Shown: piece by piece, positions 20,892 through 33,106 of the stretch
How the letters are laid out: every line of letters begins with the position of its first letter
Position numbering within the stretch: the stretch's first letter is position 1
Assembly (NCBI GenBank): GCA_021234155.1
Contig: JAJEKV010000052.1
Span: 1,239,933-1,303,932, forward strand
Direction: 5' to 3'
From: Isoetes taiwanensis
Taxonomy: Eukaryota; Streptophyta; Lycopodiopsida; Isoetales; Isoetaceae
DNA length: 64,000 nt
Notes under the pieces: generated by a model
Told to the model about the DNA's origin: nothing
The model's input: the letters and a program-made list of their open reading frames with translations, nothing else
Databases searched by the model: none
Translations under genes and position numbers: made by a program

Positions 20892-21880
20892 TGAGCATGT
20901 ATTATGGACTTGTTTTGATCCTTTCTAAAAGTTCGATTTTTTTAACATTCAATGTCACCCATGTGTGTTAGACTCGTTTTGTTTTGGGACTTGTTTCCAT
21001 CCTTTGATCCTTTCTAAAAGTTCGATTTTTTTAACATTCAATGTCACCCATGTGTGTTAGACTCGTTTTGTTTTATGGACTTGTTTCCATCCTTTCTAAT
21101 GTATTATGGACTTGTTTTGATCCTTTCTAAAAGTTCGATTTTTTTAACATTCAATGTCACCCATGTGTGTTAGACTCGTTTTATTTTATGGACTTGTTTC
21201 CATCCTTTCTAAAAGTTCGATTTTTTTAACATTCAATGTCACCCATGTGTGTTAGACTCGTTTCTATCTCTCAATGAAAGCATGAGCATGTATTATGGAC
21301 TTGTCTTGATCCTCTATAAAAGTTTGATTTCTTTAACATTCAATGTCACTCGTGTGTTAGACTCGCTTTATGGACTTGTTTAGATCCTTTCTAAAAGTTC
21401 AATTCACTCATGTGTGTTAGGCTAGTTTCTATCCTTTCCAAAAATTTGAATTTCTTAACATTTAGTGTCAATCATGTGTGCTAGACCATTTCTATCCTTT
21501 CTTACTTTCAATGTCAGTCCATTTCAAATTAAAGTTTGACTCTCAATGGAAAAAATTTCACGTTCAATTCTTGTTTGCGTTCAATGTCAATGCTTTTCAA
21601 CTCTCGGTGAAAGCAAGTTGTGTAAGCTCAATATGTGTTGCATTCGTGTATGAAGTGAGAGGTGAGTTGTATTTGTGTATGAAGTTAGAGTTATATTTCT
21701 TACTTACAGTGATCATAGTGTGTGCCGTTTACATGCTCTAAGGCAGTTTATTAGCTGCTCAACTTTCGATGAAAGCAAGTTGTGTTGAAGCTCAATGTGA
21801 GTTGCATTTGTGTATGAAGTGAGACGTGAGTTGCATTTGTATATGAAGTGAAAGTTACATTTTTTTACTTACAATGGTCG
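20892..21880 (+). repeat. Tandem array containing copies of the tRNA-Thr 3' end
   Basis: Directly after the tRNA, a roughly 100-bp unit (gacttgttt...atcctttctaaaagttcgattttttt...aatgtcacccatgtgtgttagactcg) repeats about six times to 21480 with variable spacing. The tRNA T-arm/acceptor segment (ctctcaRtgaaagc) reappears inside the region near 21266, 21600 and 21760. The first of these is followed by the same atgagcatgtattatggactt as after the real tRNA. The later copies carry a second unit (aagttgtgt...tgtgtatgaagtgag). The array seems to have grown by duplication starting within the tRNA gene. Confidence 0.8.
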
Positions 21881-22105
21881 TAATGTGTGTCGTTTACATG
21901 ATCATATGCAGGAATGTGAGGCAGTCTAGTAGCTGCAACAGATTTCTTCCAGCAGATGGATATCGTATTACTAGTAGAAACTTGGGCACATGAGGCAAAT
22001 ATCTTACCAACAACACCTTGACTGGACATATGTGGTAAAACATAACACATCTTCTTGGCATTATGTATTTAGCACCACTATCCTCAAAAATATACAAGAG
22101 TATAA

Positions 22106-22386
22106 GGGTCTAAGCATGGTATTGGGGGACACTTTTTTCTGTTGGCGACATTTGGTGCTAATGGGGTGCTTTTTAAATTATATACTTTGTATTTTATAAA
22201 AATATATTTTAAATATTTTTTTGATATTTTTCCTTAAAACGTGTTTATATTTCGCCTAAGAAAACAAAATTTCAGCTTCAACGGAGTTGTAGAAAAAAAG
22301 ATAAAGATAAAACATTATTTTTGGATTGGGTGCTGATGGGGAGCTTCCCATGTGCGAATTTGCCCCCCAACTCCGTGCTTACACCC
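22106..22386. mobile_element. MITE with about 26-bp inverted ends
   Basis: The left end gggtctaagcatggtattgg (22106 on) and the complement of the right end (gggtgtaagcacggagttgg, 22386 inward) agree at 21 of 26 positions. Both sides are flanked by ATAA (22102-22105, 22387-22390), a possible 4-bp target duplication. The 281-bp interior is AT-rich and non-coding. No transposase is present. Confidence 0.55.
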
Positions 22387-22390
22387 ATAA

Positions 22391-25099
22391 GCTTATTCAA
22401 AACAAGATCCATTTATGCATCTTAGCTTTGACATTGCTCTCTTTGCACACAAAAGACTATAATTATTACAAGGGATTTTAATGCGAGGACAGGTTAAAAG
22501 CGATAAGTGATCCGATGAGAACAAAGGTCATTGATAAGATATGGGCAAATGCACAGGATAAAATGCGATTATCTTGGACTTGCCACAGCCATTCGTCCCG
22601 AACTGTCGAAAATCGTTCTGGCCAGGTTTAGGCCAACGAGTTTTCATTTTAACCTAAGTCATCTGTCTTTAATTTCTGATTGTTCTCGTTAATCGCGTAG
22701 TGTCTTTTCTCACCAAGTTCTCTAGAAAAGTTAGACTGCCAAAGTTGTTCCTCATTCAACAATCACTCAAGATCTCAACGATGTTGTCATTCAAGCCGCA
22801 GGAAAGCATGACGCAACAGAAACGACAGCAAGAAAGTGCAAAGCCAAGGCTGATCACACGTTAGTCAAACCTGGTGATGTAAAGAAGGCATGAGCCCGTG
22901 AATGTGGGTGCACCGTTGTCATTGCATCGCCAGAGTTGGCTGCCGAGTGTAGTTGTCTTTCTTGTATAATATTTGGGAAGATTAGTGAGGGTTTCATATG
23001 GCCCATTTGACCCTGGATTCCTGAATGCAAGATGCCCTTTTTGTGGCTGGACAATGTGTATATCAACCTCAAAGTATTCGAATTGATTGATCTCTCAAAA
23101 AATATGCACGAGAAGGTAACCAAGCTCAATCGATTGACCAATCATCCCTAATGTTGTAGTGGTCGTGCAACAGTAAATGTAACGGGCTTGATCCTATATC
23201 TCCAACTTTTGTTTATCAGTTCCCTTTCCTCTCCGGTGTGGTTTATTCTATAATATATTTTGCCCAGTTACATGTATTATGTACTATATACCTCATGCTC
23301 CTGCGTTTTTGTGGACATGCTGAAAAGAATACAAAGTGTTGTCTTAACCGTGCCTAATTATCATCTTGAATCTAAAATGGTGTTGAGTGTGTGTGTTTTA
23401 TAGTACCGTATGATATTTGAATACACATTGGTTATCTAAGGCATTTATGTGACTATGCAGAAATGCAACCTGGCCTAATGCGATCCTCCAATGACTGAAC
23501 TTGAATGGTAGTTCTGAATGGCCTAACTAGGCCGAAACTATCACGGGTTTATCGTAAACCATACTTTAACACGAGCATTAAATGGAAGACTTTACCGACT
23601 AGTCCGAGATCAGATTGAAGTTGGAGAGCTTCAATGTGATTGATCGAGGACTAAAAGGTTTAATTCAGACAAAGTCAGATGGCTTAACACAGATGAGACT
23701 ATCGAGGGTTTACCTTGGATCACGGGTTAACTTGAACATTAAGTTGGAGGCTTTACTTGGTGAGTTCGAGATTTGGTCAAACTCGAACAGATTTCTTGAG
23801 GTTTAACGAGCACTAACCTTCTTACTCAAGCTAAATTAGAGGCTTTAATGAGACAGTTCGAAATTATGTTAAACCAGGACACATCAGGAATGGTGGAACT
23901 AAAACTATTGGTCTAGCCAAAGGGTATGTATGATTTCCATAAGGCACTATGTCACGGTTTCTTGGTAATTTCTACTATCAGAAGCTAATGTCAGGAAACT
24001 AGCAGGGGCTTGAAGTGTCTAAGGCATCTTGCCACATCCCATATAATCTTAGTATGCCTAGACAGAAGACGCCCAAAAATGAACTGCCATATAAAAATAG
24101 TACTAGATAATAAAAAAAACTATGATAGACATGGTTCTTTATACAACGATTTATTTTACAGGGAAACTACAGTGGTTTGTCAAAACGGAGATGGTTTATA
24201 AAATGCCAGTTACTAATAAAATAGTGGTTTGCTAAAACGAGTTATAGATTATAAAGTTAGTAGTGGTCTATTAAAACTAGTGATGGTTTCTTGAGATCTC
24301 TAAATGAATAATGGAATGATTTGAAGATCAATATATTGTGTTCAAGAACCATTGATGACAATATATTCCTTGCAATATGATTTGTTATATTATGGTGTAT
24401 CAGCAACCATCTAGCTCAATAGTTGAGAATTCAGTTTCTTACCTATTGTTGATGCATGATTAAAGAGATGTTTTTGATTGCTTTGTCGTATTTATAACAT
24501 GTACGATGTTAACATATCTTATGATAGATATATGGCAAATCCGAATCTACGAAATTTAAACATATGATTAATAAACATTTTTCTTCCTTTGAAAAAAAAA
24601 AGGAATGAATTTATGAAGCTTTTAAATGAGAATAAAAGCATACCGCTATTCGTTTGTGGGAATCATATTATAGGATACCCATTTTGACATGTGATTAAAG
24701 ATATGTTGTTTTCGACAATATCATTTTGCTTTCTCGCACTCACCAACATGTAACACTTCAGTATCCTTTGATTGTGGAGTATTCATAATATATAAATATA
24801 TGGCAAATGTGAATTTATGAATTTAAAAAATATGAATTATCACTGTGAATTTACTCGTAGTAAATTGGATGAATATGCTTCTCCACAAAGGGAGAGAGTG
24901 GGCATTATGGATGACTATGTATCTTGAACTAATAGTTGTTTCTACACAAGCTACAAGCGTTTAAATAGTTTATAAGCATTCAATGCGATCTTAAGCGTTA
25001 TATGACGAGTCTTTCAAACATTAATTGTGGGCCATTTTTGCCTGAAGGAAATACGAGTGGTGCCATTATTTGCCTTCATTTATTGCCAATATATGAAGG
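22391..25099. other. 2.7 kb without a recognisable gene
   Basis: A 50-codon open stretch near 22740-22890 (beginning KVVPHSTIT) ends in a stop and matches nothing I know. Degenerate internal repeats are seen at 23567-23870 (three blocks of 'ga(a/g)g(a/c)tttac...gttcgagat'), at 24165-24290 (three copies around 'agtggtttg(c/t)taaaac'), and in a pair of AT-rich blocks at about 24450-24600 and 24690-24840 (tatggcaaatNNgaattta). Nothing else is apparent. Confidence 0.4.
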
Positions 25100-25282
25100 G
25101 CTACAGTTTCTTCTTCTCACGGAGGCGAGGTTCAGGCCGCATCACTCAACCATTGATCACATCTTCACACTGTGCCCCTGGTTGAAGACAGCGGGAACCA
25201 TCGGGGGACCTGTATTGCTGCTTTGTGAACTTCACTAAGGTTTTTGACACGGTGCCTCGGTAAAAGCTATGGGCAAGATTCC
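25100..25282 (+). mobile_element. LINE fragment A1 (reverse transcriptase, left part)
   Basis: The translation reads ARFRPHHSTIDHIFTL and, after a frame change, FDTVPR and KLWAR, the conserved non-LTR reverse transcriptase block (usual form QAGFR...STIDHI...DF.KAFDTVPR). It is cut by the Gypsy insertion at 25283 and resumes at 37247. It is degenerate, with stops and a frameshift. Confidence 0.75.
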
Positions 25283-25873
25283 TGTTAGTCCTGTGCCTCC
25301 TGGTACAGGACTATTCATGCATACGACGGACCACGTCAAGTCCAAGGATCCTCGGTCGGCCGCGGTCGGTCGTCAAAGGCCGGGGAAAAGACCAGCGGCG
25401 GAGACCACCTTGATCAAAGCCGGCGTCACGGTATCAAGAGGCGGGCTTCCGGACAAGTAGCGACCTTTCAAGCTTTGCGTCGGCGTCGGCGTGATTTCGA
25501 GCACTTCAAGAACACGCCTTGGCATTCACTCAAATCGGGCCTCCTTCCGAGTCGGCAACCGAAATCGGTCGAGTGTCTATATTGGGCCAAAAGGCCATTG
25601 TACTATATATATGAGTAGAGCTAGAGCTCTAGTTTTTAGATGAGTTTTGAGTCTTGTCTCATTTACTGTTTTTCTCTCAATTCGCGAGAGCTCATGTATC
25701 TTCATTGACATCAAGGAAGCTTATTATTGTGATCTCATTGTTTTTTTTGTTTTCTTTTCCCTTTCCTTTGTTTTTCTTGCAAATCCCCGTGACATAGTCC
25801 CGGAGTCTCTGATTAGATCAAGGGTCCTCCGCGGAGGGTTGTCTTGCGGGAGTTCGAACCCGGACCCCAAACA
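25283..25873 (+). repeat. 5' LTR of Gypsy element 1
   Basis: The LTR is 591 bp, beginning TGTTAGTCC and ending CCCCAAACA, and is preceded by target duplication ATTCC (25278-25282). A TATA-like run (tatatata at about 25604) probably marks its promoter. It matches 36656-37246 in length and is identical over a long AT-rich stretch, but differs repeatedly in GC-rich parts. Confidence 0.92.
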
Positions 25874-26559
25874 GCATGGCTGCCGGGTCTGCGATTTTTC
25901 TTTTCCTTCTATCATGTCGGCTCGAGGTTTCACTCTGAAGAACTTCTTTGCCAAGCGGCGGCTCGATTTGGGCGCCATCAGCGACGCGAGGTTGTTCGGG
26001 ATATGTATGACCTTTGCCCTTATGACATTGAGGGAGGTCATTATCCGCTCCGCTGGCGCTTTCGGCGGCACCTCCTACTCCACCGTGCTCATTCTCGATC
26101 GGGGTCTCCCCACGTGTGTAATCATTGTTCCCAACGCAATCTCCACAACATACCCTGTTTGCACCGCCTCACTATTTCCGGACTCGGCGGCACCTATATC
26201 AATATCCCGGGTCACACCCCTCTTTAGTCACAACCATCTTCTCCTCCCTGCTGGAATGGGCACACTCATGTCACCTTTGGCCCTTCCCTATGTTCATGGC
26301 CTTCCAACTTCTCCATCTTTTTATTACGCTCTTCTGTTTTATCAAACCACGGATCTCAAGCCCAATGAGGGCGGCTCTCAAGGCCCTTCCCACCCGGATG
26401 CTACTTTTTATGGACCACAGGTTTTTTAGCCCCACCACCTTGCACTTTCGGTCTCGAGGCGGTTCCACCTCTCTATGCTACGCATATCCTCAACCAAATC
26501 CACTGTCTATGCTCAAGTTCGCCTTCATCCCCCACTCATAATTTGAAGCCGACTTATCC

Positions 26560-27570
26560 CACTTTTGGCAACACTAAAGGCAAACATCCGGATCAAAGTG
26601 CTTGACACACCTGGAGGAATTTGAAGCCTTGGCCATTTTGAGCAGTCATCGCAGCCCCAACTCAAATTTCATATCTTTTCGAAGGCGCCCCTCATCAGTG
26701 GTTAATGGCCAATAAGAGTCACTGGAAACAAAGTTGGCAGGAAATGAAAACTGCCTTTCTGTCTCATTATGGCACCACAGACGATGATCAGTTACTCCTC
26801 AAGCAACTCAATGACCTTCAACATGAGCCCACGAGTCGCTTGGGGATTTTGCGGACGTCTTCACATTCTCGTCCGGTAAACTCGAGGAGTACCCCATAAA
26901 GCGGATCCTCGTGCGGTTTTGCGGGGCCTTCCTCTGCCATTCGACTCATGATGAATACTGCGTCCCAAATCTTTGGGGCAGGCCATTGAATTGGTCAATC
27001 ACTCGGTCAATGTTTCTTCTCGGGGTGTTGCTCTGCAGGTTCTCCCTTTCATGCCCCCATCATGGTTCCTCGGAACTGTTCAACCTCAAAAAGCAAATCC
27101 ACAACGCTCACATCCGGTGCACTATTTGTAAATATCAAGGTCATCCGCCAATGAATGCAACTCCTCCCATGGCCCCCCTCATTTTAAAAGATGCAATATG
27201 TGCAATCACGCCACGGAAGAATGCACTCGTTCTCATCCTACACCTTTTCGCAATAAAATGGTCTTTCAAGTCCAGACCACCCCTCAACAATAGTCATATC
27301 AGCCTCGGCAATATCAAACTCCCAATTGGCAGCAGTATCAACAACGGCTAAGCAATCTCAAAGACCACGGGGACAAGGCAACGACCTCCCCTTTGATCCT
27401 TCCAAAGCTCAATGTTATCATTGCCATGAATGGGGTCACACCACCACGGCGTGTCCTCAACTTCCTCAAGTTCAAGTTCAACCAGGGTTCAAATCAACCA
27501 CACATCAGCCTCATGGCTTATCAACTCGGGTGGCCAATGGTAAGCGGGGCCCTCGTCTGTTTTGAGAAAG
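26560..27570 (+). pseudogene. Gypsy 1 gag, frameshifted
   Basis: The fragment at 26705 reads SHWKQSWQEMKTAFLSHYG, a typical Gag capsid stretch. A CCHC knuckle CYHCHEWGHTTTAC lies at 27413-27454. Several frame changes separate these pieces, so no full Gag can be made from the sequence as given. Confidence 0.75.
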
Positions 27571-28229
27571 CCTCCTCGGCCCTTCAACAACAGTGACCTC
27601 AGCAAGCTGCGTCTACTTCAAATCCTATGGATCAACAAGCTCGAGGAGGAGATTTATCGGGGCTCTCAACCCTCCTATCCAACAGGTCAATTGGGTTGGT
27701 CTTGTCTCGCGTCACCCACGGGCTTCACGCCCTTTGACCATTATTCCTCATGACACGCCAACCCGCTTTTCTTTGTGGAAACCGTCCCTCATGGCGAGGA
27801 TAAAAAGTTCGCCGACCGGGATCTTGACAAACTTATGCCTCACGTCATGCCTAAAGTGAGACAAAAGTATTCGAAACTCATGCGGCTGCGGAAGGTCGGT
27901 TTCTTGGCAAATGTTCATGCCACCACGAGAGCTCGGCGGCGTCGGCGGCACCGGAAGTCATCATCTACGATTGCAGCTCTCGACCATATCCAAATATTGC
28001 TTTCGAGGGTCGAGCTTCTCAAAGAAGTTTACGCTTCTTTACCCCGGTCCCCAGCTTCATTGGACCTGCGGACCCCTTTTCACATGTTCCCTTGAAACCG
28101 GGGAAGAACTTGCCAAGATCAAGATTCCTTTGAGCACGGCCACTATTTTGAAACTCGTCCGCTCTCAAAGATCGGGTTACCTCTTCCCACGGTGCCGGTT
28201 TGGAGCTGTTGTGACTTCAACACCCACCG

Positions 28230-28430
28230 GTGCATGCCACGGTGGGCAATCAACATATCAATCATGTCCAAATTGATGGTGGTAGTGCCGTCAATCTCAT
28301 TCTTGATAAACTCGGGAAGCAATTGGGCATCAAACAATTATACTGCGTGCCACTTATGACATCAAATTGGCAAATGGCCATATCACAGCGCCCTCAGCGT
28401 CACTCCTCTTCTCCACATCAGCATTGGTGA
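28230..28430 (+). pseudogene. Gypsy 1 protease fragment
   Basis: The short frame contains VQIDGGSAVNLILDKLGKQL, the aspartic protease active-site region in the form used by plant Tat/Athila elements (DGGS in place of DTGA). It follows the knuckle by about 800 bp and is separated from reverse transcriptase by the LINE insertion. Confidence 0.7.
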
Positions 28431-29040
28431 TCTCAAATTCCCCCTTTGAATTTGGTGTTTGGAAAGCGAGGAGAAGATCCTGGTGATTATGAAATGCTGG
28501 TTGGACGACCTTTTCTCCGCCAGGCTAAGAGTATTCATTACTGGGCCACGGACCAACTTGTTATCACTGATGGCCATCTCAATGCCACAATGGATTGGAA
28601 ACCGGCAAATTAATCTGCCGAGAATCTTGAACCTTCCATCTCGGCATAACGACTGCGAAGAAGCCCAAAATATTTATCATGTTCAAGCTCCTCCGGTGGT
28701 CTACCTCTCTCCTCTTACCCAGTATGCTTTTGGGGTGAAATGGCCTTTCGATCGGGACCCGGGCCGGTATGACTCTCTTGGACCCTTACCTGGCTACCTG
28801 CAATCGCATTCAACGTCTTGATCATTTTTCTGTTCAGGGTATTGGTAGAGCCCGTTCTTTTGTACGGAGTTGAAGTCTGGGGCCCAGTGGTGTCCCTTGC
28901 TACTTGGAGCAACTTAGAACAAGTGCAGAAGGCCTTCTTAGCACGGGCACTCGGAGTGAAATCTACGGTCCCATATCAAATTTTTTTGCAGGAGACTTCA
29001 GCGAGCGGCCCTTGATAGACACATCGTCTATTTCCAGAAG

Positions 29041-29667
29041 GTGGTAAATATGGATGACGATCGTCTACCGCACTTGGCTTATGCAGTGGCAATGGGACCA
29101 CAACGACTCAAGAATTGTTGGAAGGATAAAAGAGTGCAGTGGCTAACTAGATGGAATGTCCAGGAGCACATGTGCATCCAGGTAGAAACAGAGGCAGATC
29201 GTGACAGCCTGAGATGTTACCTTGATGCTTGTTTCTCCAGCAAGCTTTGGGATTCCAGGGCTCTGGAGCAAGTCAAAACAGCACATTACAAGCAGCACAT
29301 AAATCCCACATTAGAACGAGGCCCACAGCGCTACCTACGTTCACATCTGCCCATGAAAAAGCGCAGGCATATCGCCTCCATTCGCACAGGTGCCCACCAT
29401 CTCCGGATTGAGACAGGTCGATGGATTGGGGAGCCACGTCAGGATAGGGTTTGTCAGTGCTGCCAGACGGGAGCTGTTGAGGATGAGTGTCACACTTTCC
29501 AGAGCTGCCCAGCATATGATCAGATTCGGACACGCTATGCTCAGTTGATTAGACCTGATGAGCCGCTACACATGATACTGGGCACGACTTCGGTGCGCTC
29601 ACTCGGATCATACATTCAGGAAGTACTGGACTTGAGGGCTCAGATATGCCCCCAGTCAACCATTTAA
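29041..29667 (+). pseudogene. LINE B ORF2 C-terminal fragment (208 residues)
   Basis: This is the region after the reverse transcriptase domain of a LINE. It has a helical segment, then HLRIETGRW, and the terminal zinc-knuckle-like cluster C-X2-C...VEDEC-H...C-PAYDQIR seen at the end of many plant LINE ORF2 proteins. The frame is open to its natural stop, so this copy is younger than LINE A. No endonuclease or reverse transcriptase domain is present, so it is not functional. Confidence 0.8.
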
Positions 29668-29674
29668 TTGTTGT

Positions 29675-29759
29675 CAGCAGTCTTATTGCTGCCACGGTTT
29701 TTCCCTCGAAAACCCTTCGGGGCGGGGGTTTTTTAATCCGGGCAGTAATGTGACTGCTG
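29675..29759 (+). ncRNA. LINE B 3' UTR hairpin
   Basis: Arms at 29675-29693 and 29741-29759 pair at 17 of 19 positions (one G-U, a 2-nt internal loop). They enclose the core gtttttcc...cgaaaaccc...ggggttttttaatcc. The same core with different, still complementary arms is at 15599-15678. A third, decayed version ends LINE A at about 48061-48110. Confidence 0.65.
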
Positions 29760-29849
29760 CGCTTTTTGTATTGGGTCCCATAGGCCGATTGGTCTCCGTG
29801 GACGATAAAAACAATTCTATTCTATTCTATTCTTCCTCAGAGACAGTTG

Positions 29850-31176
29850 ATGTTCATGCCGTCATGAAGCAACCATTGCTTGATGACGCTCAACAGCCTC
29901 TTTTCTTCATGACGCAACATGCTGCTCCTCCCGTCATGCTTCAGCCTCCTGCTCATCAGGTTCAGGACACGGAGGTTGTTCCTCACATTCAAACTCCTGA
30001 AGTGGAAATCGTGGACATTGGAAACAATCAACCAGTCCGCTTAGCTGCTAAACTTCCACCTACTTATAAAGCACGCGTTGTGACGCTGTTCAAGAAATTC
30101 AAACATATCTTTGCTTGGAGCTACAAAGACCTTCGAGGTATCAAAAAAGAATTGGGGGAACTCACCATTCCTACCAAACCTGATGCAAGGTCAAACATTC
30201 TGAATGGGTGAGCCCCATTGTCATTGCTCTAAAACACAATGGTAAGATCCGCGTTTGCGTGGATTACAGAAAACTCAATCAAGCCACGGAGCGTGATCAC
30301 TTTCCGCTTCCCTTCACTGACCAGGTTCTTGAAGAAGTTGCTGGTCATGAGATGTACTCTTTCATGGATGGTTTTTCTGGGTACAATCAGATTTCTATCA
30401 AGCACGAGGATCAACTCAAAACTACCTTCACCACCCCGTGGGGCACTTTTGCCTACAAGGTGGTCCCTTTTGGCTTGTCCAACTCTCCTTCAACCTTTCA
30501 GCGCATCATGCTCTCTGTCTTTCACGACTTTATGAAGGATAAACCTTTTCTTCAGATCTTCCAAGATGATTTTTCTGCCTACAGCTCTATGAACGATCAC
30601 TTGGACAAATTAGAACTTGTCTTTCAAAAATGTGATGAATCTGGCAGTCTCAATCCTGAGAAGTGCACCTTTTGCGTCACCTCAGGCGTTCTGTTGGGTC
30701 ATGTGGTCAGTAAAGAAGGCATCACCACAGATCCCGCTAAAATTAGTTGTGTACTGAAAGCTCAAGCACCGTCCAATATCAAAGAGACACGCTCTTTCCT
30801 GGGTAAGGTCAATTACTATTCCACCTTCATTCACGGACTTGCGGCTATAGGCGACCCCATTCATAAACTCACGGGTGATGAATCCACTTGGGCTTGGAAT
30901 TCCCGCGAAGTCGCCGAAGTTGAAGTTGTTATTTACCTCGCCCCGGTCCTTGTTCCTCCTCAATGGGACAAGCCTTTCCACGCTCATGTTGACGTCTACG
31001 CTTTTGCCATTGGTGTTGTTGTCTCTCAAGCATATGATGAAACTACGGATAAACCAATCCGCTATGCCGGCCGCAAACTCAATCTGGCGGCGCAACTATT
31101 ACGCCACGGGCAGGAGCCTTGGGCCTTGTCTTTTGTGTCCAACGATTCCGACATTATTTTTTTGGGCAGCAGTTAA
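29850..31176 (+). pseudogene. Gypsy 1 reverse transcriptase and start of RNase H
   Basis: The frame from 30208 gives 322 residues with VCVDYRKLNQAT, RDHFPLPFTDQVLEEVAGHE, FMDGFSGYNQI, PFGLSNSPSTFQ and the catalytic block FQDDFSAY. RNase H begins near DKPFHAHVDVYAFAIGVVVS. The piece at 29750-30210 supplies the linker (KHIFAWSYKDLRGI) in another frame and ends just before. The catalytic block normally reads FMDDFSVYG; the two Asp residues are kept. RNase H is cut by a frame change near 31130. Confidence 0.88.
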
Positions 31177-31289
31177 GTTCTTTGTTGATCATCAAGCTCT
31201 CCTTTATTTGATCAACAAAGCCCACGGGGCCAATTGCTTTCGTTGGGTCCTTCTTACGCAGAGTTCGCTCCCTTGAAATTGTTTTAAGG

Positions 31290-32330
31290 CGGGCAAATCT
31301 CATGTGGTGCACGATTATCTTTTCACGCATCCACACGGACGATCCCTCCACGGGTGTTTTCGATGCCTTTCGGGCGCTCAATTATTCACGGTCACGCCAC
31401 GCCCCATTGGTTTCACAACTTTCAGCAATATCTTCTCTTTGGTGCTCTTCCTCCCGCCGATCCGACGCAGCTCTCTCCGGACAAGCTTCGCCCCGCCACC
31501 GTCGGTTCCGAGAGGTCCGTGACTATACCATGGTTGCGAGCCATTTGTACAAACGAGGCAAAGACATGGTCCTCCGTCGTTGTGTCCTCCCTCACGAGGT
31601 GCCCGATGTTGTTCGGACAAGCCCCACGGCGGGCTTGGTGGTGGTCATTTTAGTGGTGATTACCCACGACGCAAAATTCTTTTGGCGGGATACCGCCCAC
31701 GCTCTTCAAAGATGCCCATGCTTATGCTCGCCGCGTGTGGCGTGCAGCCGTGTGGGGAAGCCCACGCCCGTGGCGGCTCTTCCATTGGCGCCGTTAATGC
31801 GCCCACATCCCTTCAGCAAATGGGGAATGGATTTTTTGGGGCCCATGGACCCAAGACGCGGCACACCGCGTGCCCGCTATATTCTTGTCATCACGGATTA
31901 TGCTACCAAATGGGCGAAGCTTGTGCACTCCCGCACAACAACGCGGCCAATACGGCCAAGGTCCTCTACACGCATATCATCACTTGGCGTTTTGGTTGTC
32001 CCACGGAACTTGTTAGTGATCGTGGGCGTGCATTTTGTCAATCATACCATCAAAGCTACCGACGGATTATCTTCACATCCAACAGGAAGAGTACACCCTA
32101 TTATCCTCAAGGCAATGGCTTGTTTGAAACTACCAACAAAACCCTCATCACGGTTCTCAAGAAAATGCGGACGCAACGCAGTTGGCAAGGAAAAAGTTGC
32201 CTACTTGTTCTTTGGGCTTACAACAACTGGTCACACTCCTTTCAAACCGGTTTATGGTCAAGAAGCTCTCATGCCTTTTGAATATATTCTTCCAACTCTC
32301 CGTTTTCAACTTGCTGCAGACCCATAATCC
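31290..32330 (+). pseudogene. Gypsy 1 integrase core, split over two frames
   Basis: Motifs alternate between frames: the frame from 31302 holds KWGMDFLGPMDPRRG and YILVITDYATKW (the first catalytic Asp region), while the frame from 31580 holds YYPQGNG and FETTNKTLI (the region of the catalytic Glu). The end reads TTTGHTPFKPVYGQEALMPF. At least three frame changes occur. Confidence 0.75.
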
Positions 32331-32431
32331 ACTTTGCACTCAAGGAAAGGGTTTATCAATTGGAACAGTTGGATGAACTTTAGCGATGCTTATATTCGTG
32401 TTCTTCATGGGCAGCATTCGCGTGTAAATCA

Positions 32432-32716
32432 TTGCATGACAAACGTCTTAAAACAAAAACATTCAACGAAGGTGATTTGGTTCTTCTTTATGATTCTCGT
32501 TACAAAAATTTTCCGGGCAAGTTAAAGTTCCGATGGCTTGGTCCGTATCAAATCATTCAAGTTGTGCAACCAAGTGTTTTCAAGCTTGCCGAACTAGATG
32601 GCATTCCATTACCTACACTGGTTAATGGCTTTCGCCTCAAACAATTTCATACCACAGAAAGTGACAATCATCCATCAGATGCTGTTCCAGACAAAGACAC
32701 AACAGATAGTGACTAA
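32432..32716 (+). pseudogene. Gypsy 1 integrase C-terminal domain
   Basis: The 94-residue frame contains FNEGDLVLLYDSRY and GKLKFRWLGPYQIIQV, the conserved GPY/F module at the end of Gypsy integrase, and then a hydrophilic tail and stop. No chromodomain follows, consistent with Tat/Athila and unlike Gypsy 2. Confidence 0.8.
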
Positions 32717-32824
32717 CAAGCGGCATATTTATATTATAAAGGTGAAATTTTTTACAAAATGTGAGCAGAGCCCATCTATTTCCGCTATGGGCAGAGCCCT
32801 ATTTACAAAAACGGGCTGAGAGCC

Positions 32825-33106
32825 CTATCTACTAAATCCTAAGGAGAAAAACCCCCTACTCCGGTTTGGAGCAGAGGTGATACGCAGGATGTGGTAGTAA
32901 TTCTGCTCCGGATCCCAGCGCAGGTGAATCACCACCTCCATCCCGTTGGTAAGGGGATCGGGATGCTCAGCCATCTCGGCACACCACCCGTCCATTGCGA
33001 TACCACGATTGTGGCACCGCCACAGGTCCAGGCAATCCATCTTGCAGGTAATCCACTCAAGGCGGTTTGAAGGCATAGTGCACTTGTCGTGAAGTCGGCG
33101 AGACAT
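32825..33106 (-). CDS. Antisense reading frame between pol and 3' LTR of Gypsy 1
   Basis: This is an uninterrupted 93-residue frame on the strand opposite to pol, with an ATG near the pol-distal end. It is rich in Trp, Cys and His (MDCLDLWRCHNRGIAMDGW). Some plant Tat-lineage (Retand-type) elements are known to carry antisense frames at this position. I recognise no domain. Its intactness beside a badly broken pol is notable, but a chance frame of this length is possible. Confidence 0.4.
   Translation of the reverse strand: MSRRLHDKCTMPSNRLEWITCKMDCLDLWRCHNRGIAMDGWCAEMAEHPDPLTNGMEVVIHLRWDPEQNYYHILRITSAPNRSRGFFSLGFSR

Larger units (their letters stand above)
28820..29833 (+). mobile_element. 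LINE B, 5'-truncated insertion inside Gypsy 1
   Basis: It encodes the C-terminal part of a non-LTR retrotransposon ORF2. Near 28845-28920 it reads EPVLLYGVEVWGP. From 29041 to 29667 an open frame of 208 residues ends in the Cys/His cluster CQCCQTGAVEDECHTFQSC. After the stop comes a hairpin-forming 3' UTR (29675-29759) and an (ATTCT)n tail at 29814-29833. One frame change separates the two coding pieces. The matching part of LINE A is at 37740-38304 and 47701-48115. It lies within the Gypsy element, so it inserted later. The left junction is approximate and I saw no clear target duplication. Confidence 0.85.

Noticed and set aside
25724-26071. 115-residue minus-strand frame over the Gypsy 1 LTR and leader, repeated in part at 37093-37404
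   Set aside because: It appears twice only because the LTR does; it is Lys/Arg-rich antisense of the T-rich LTR.
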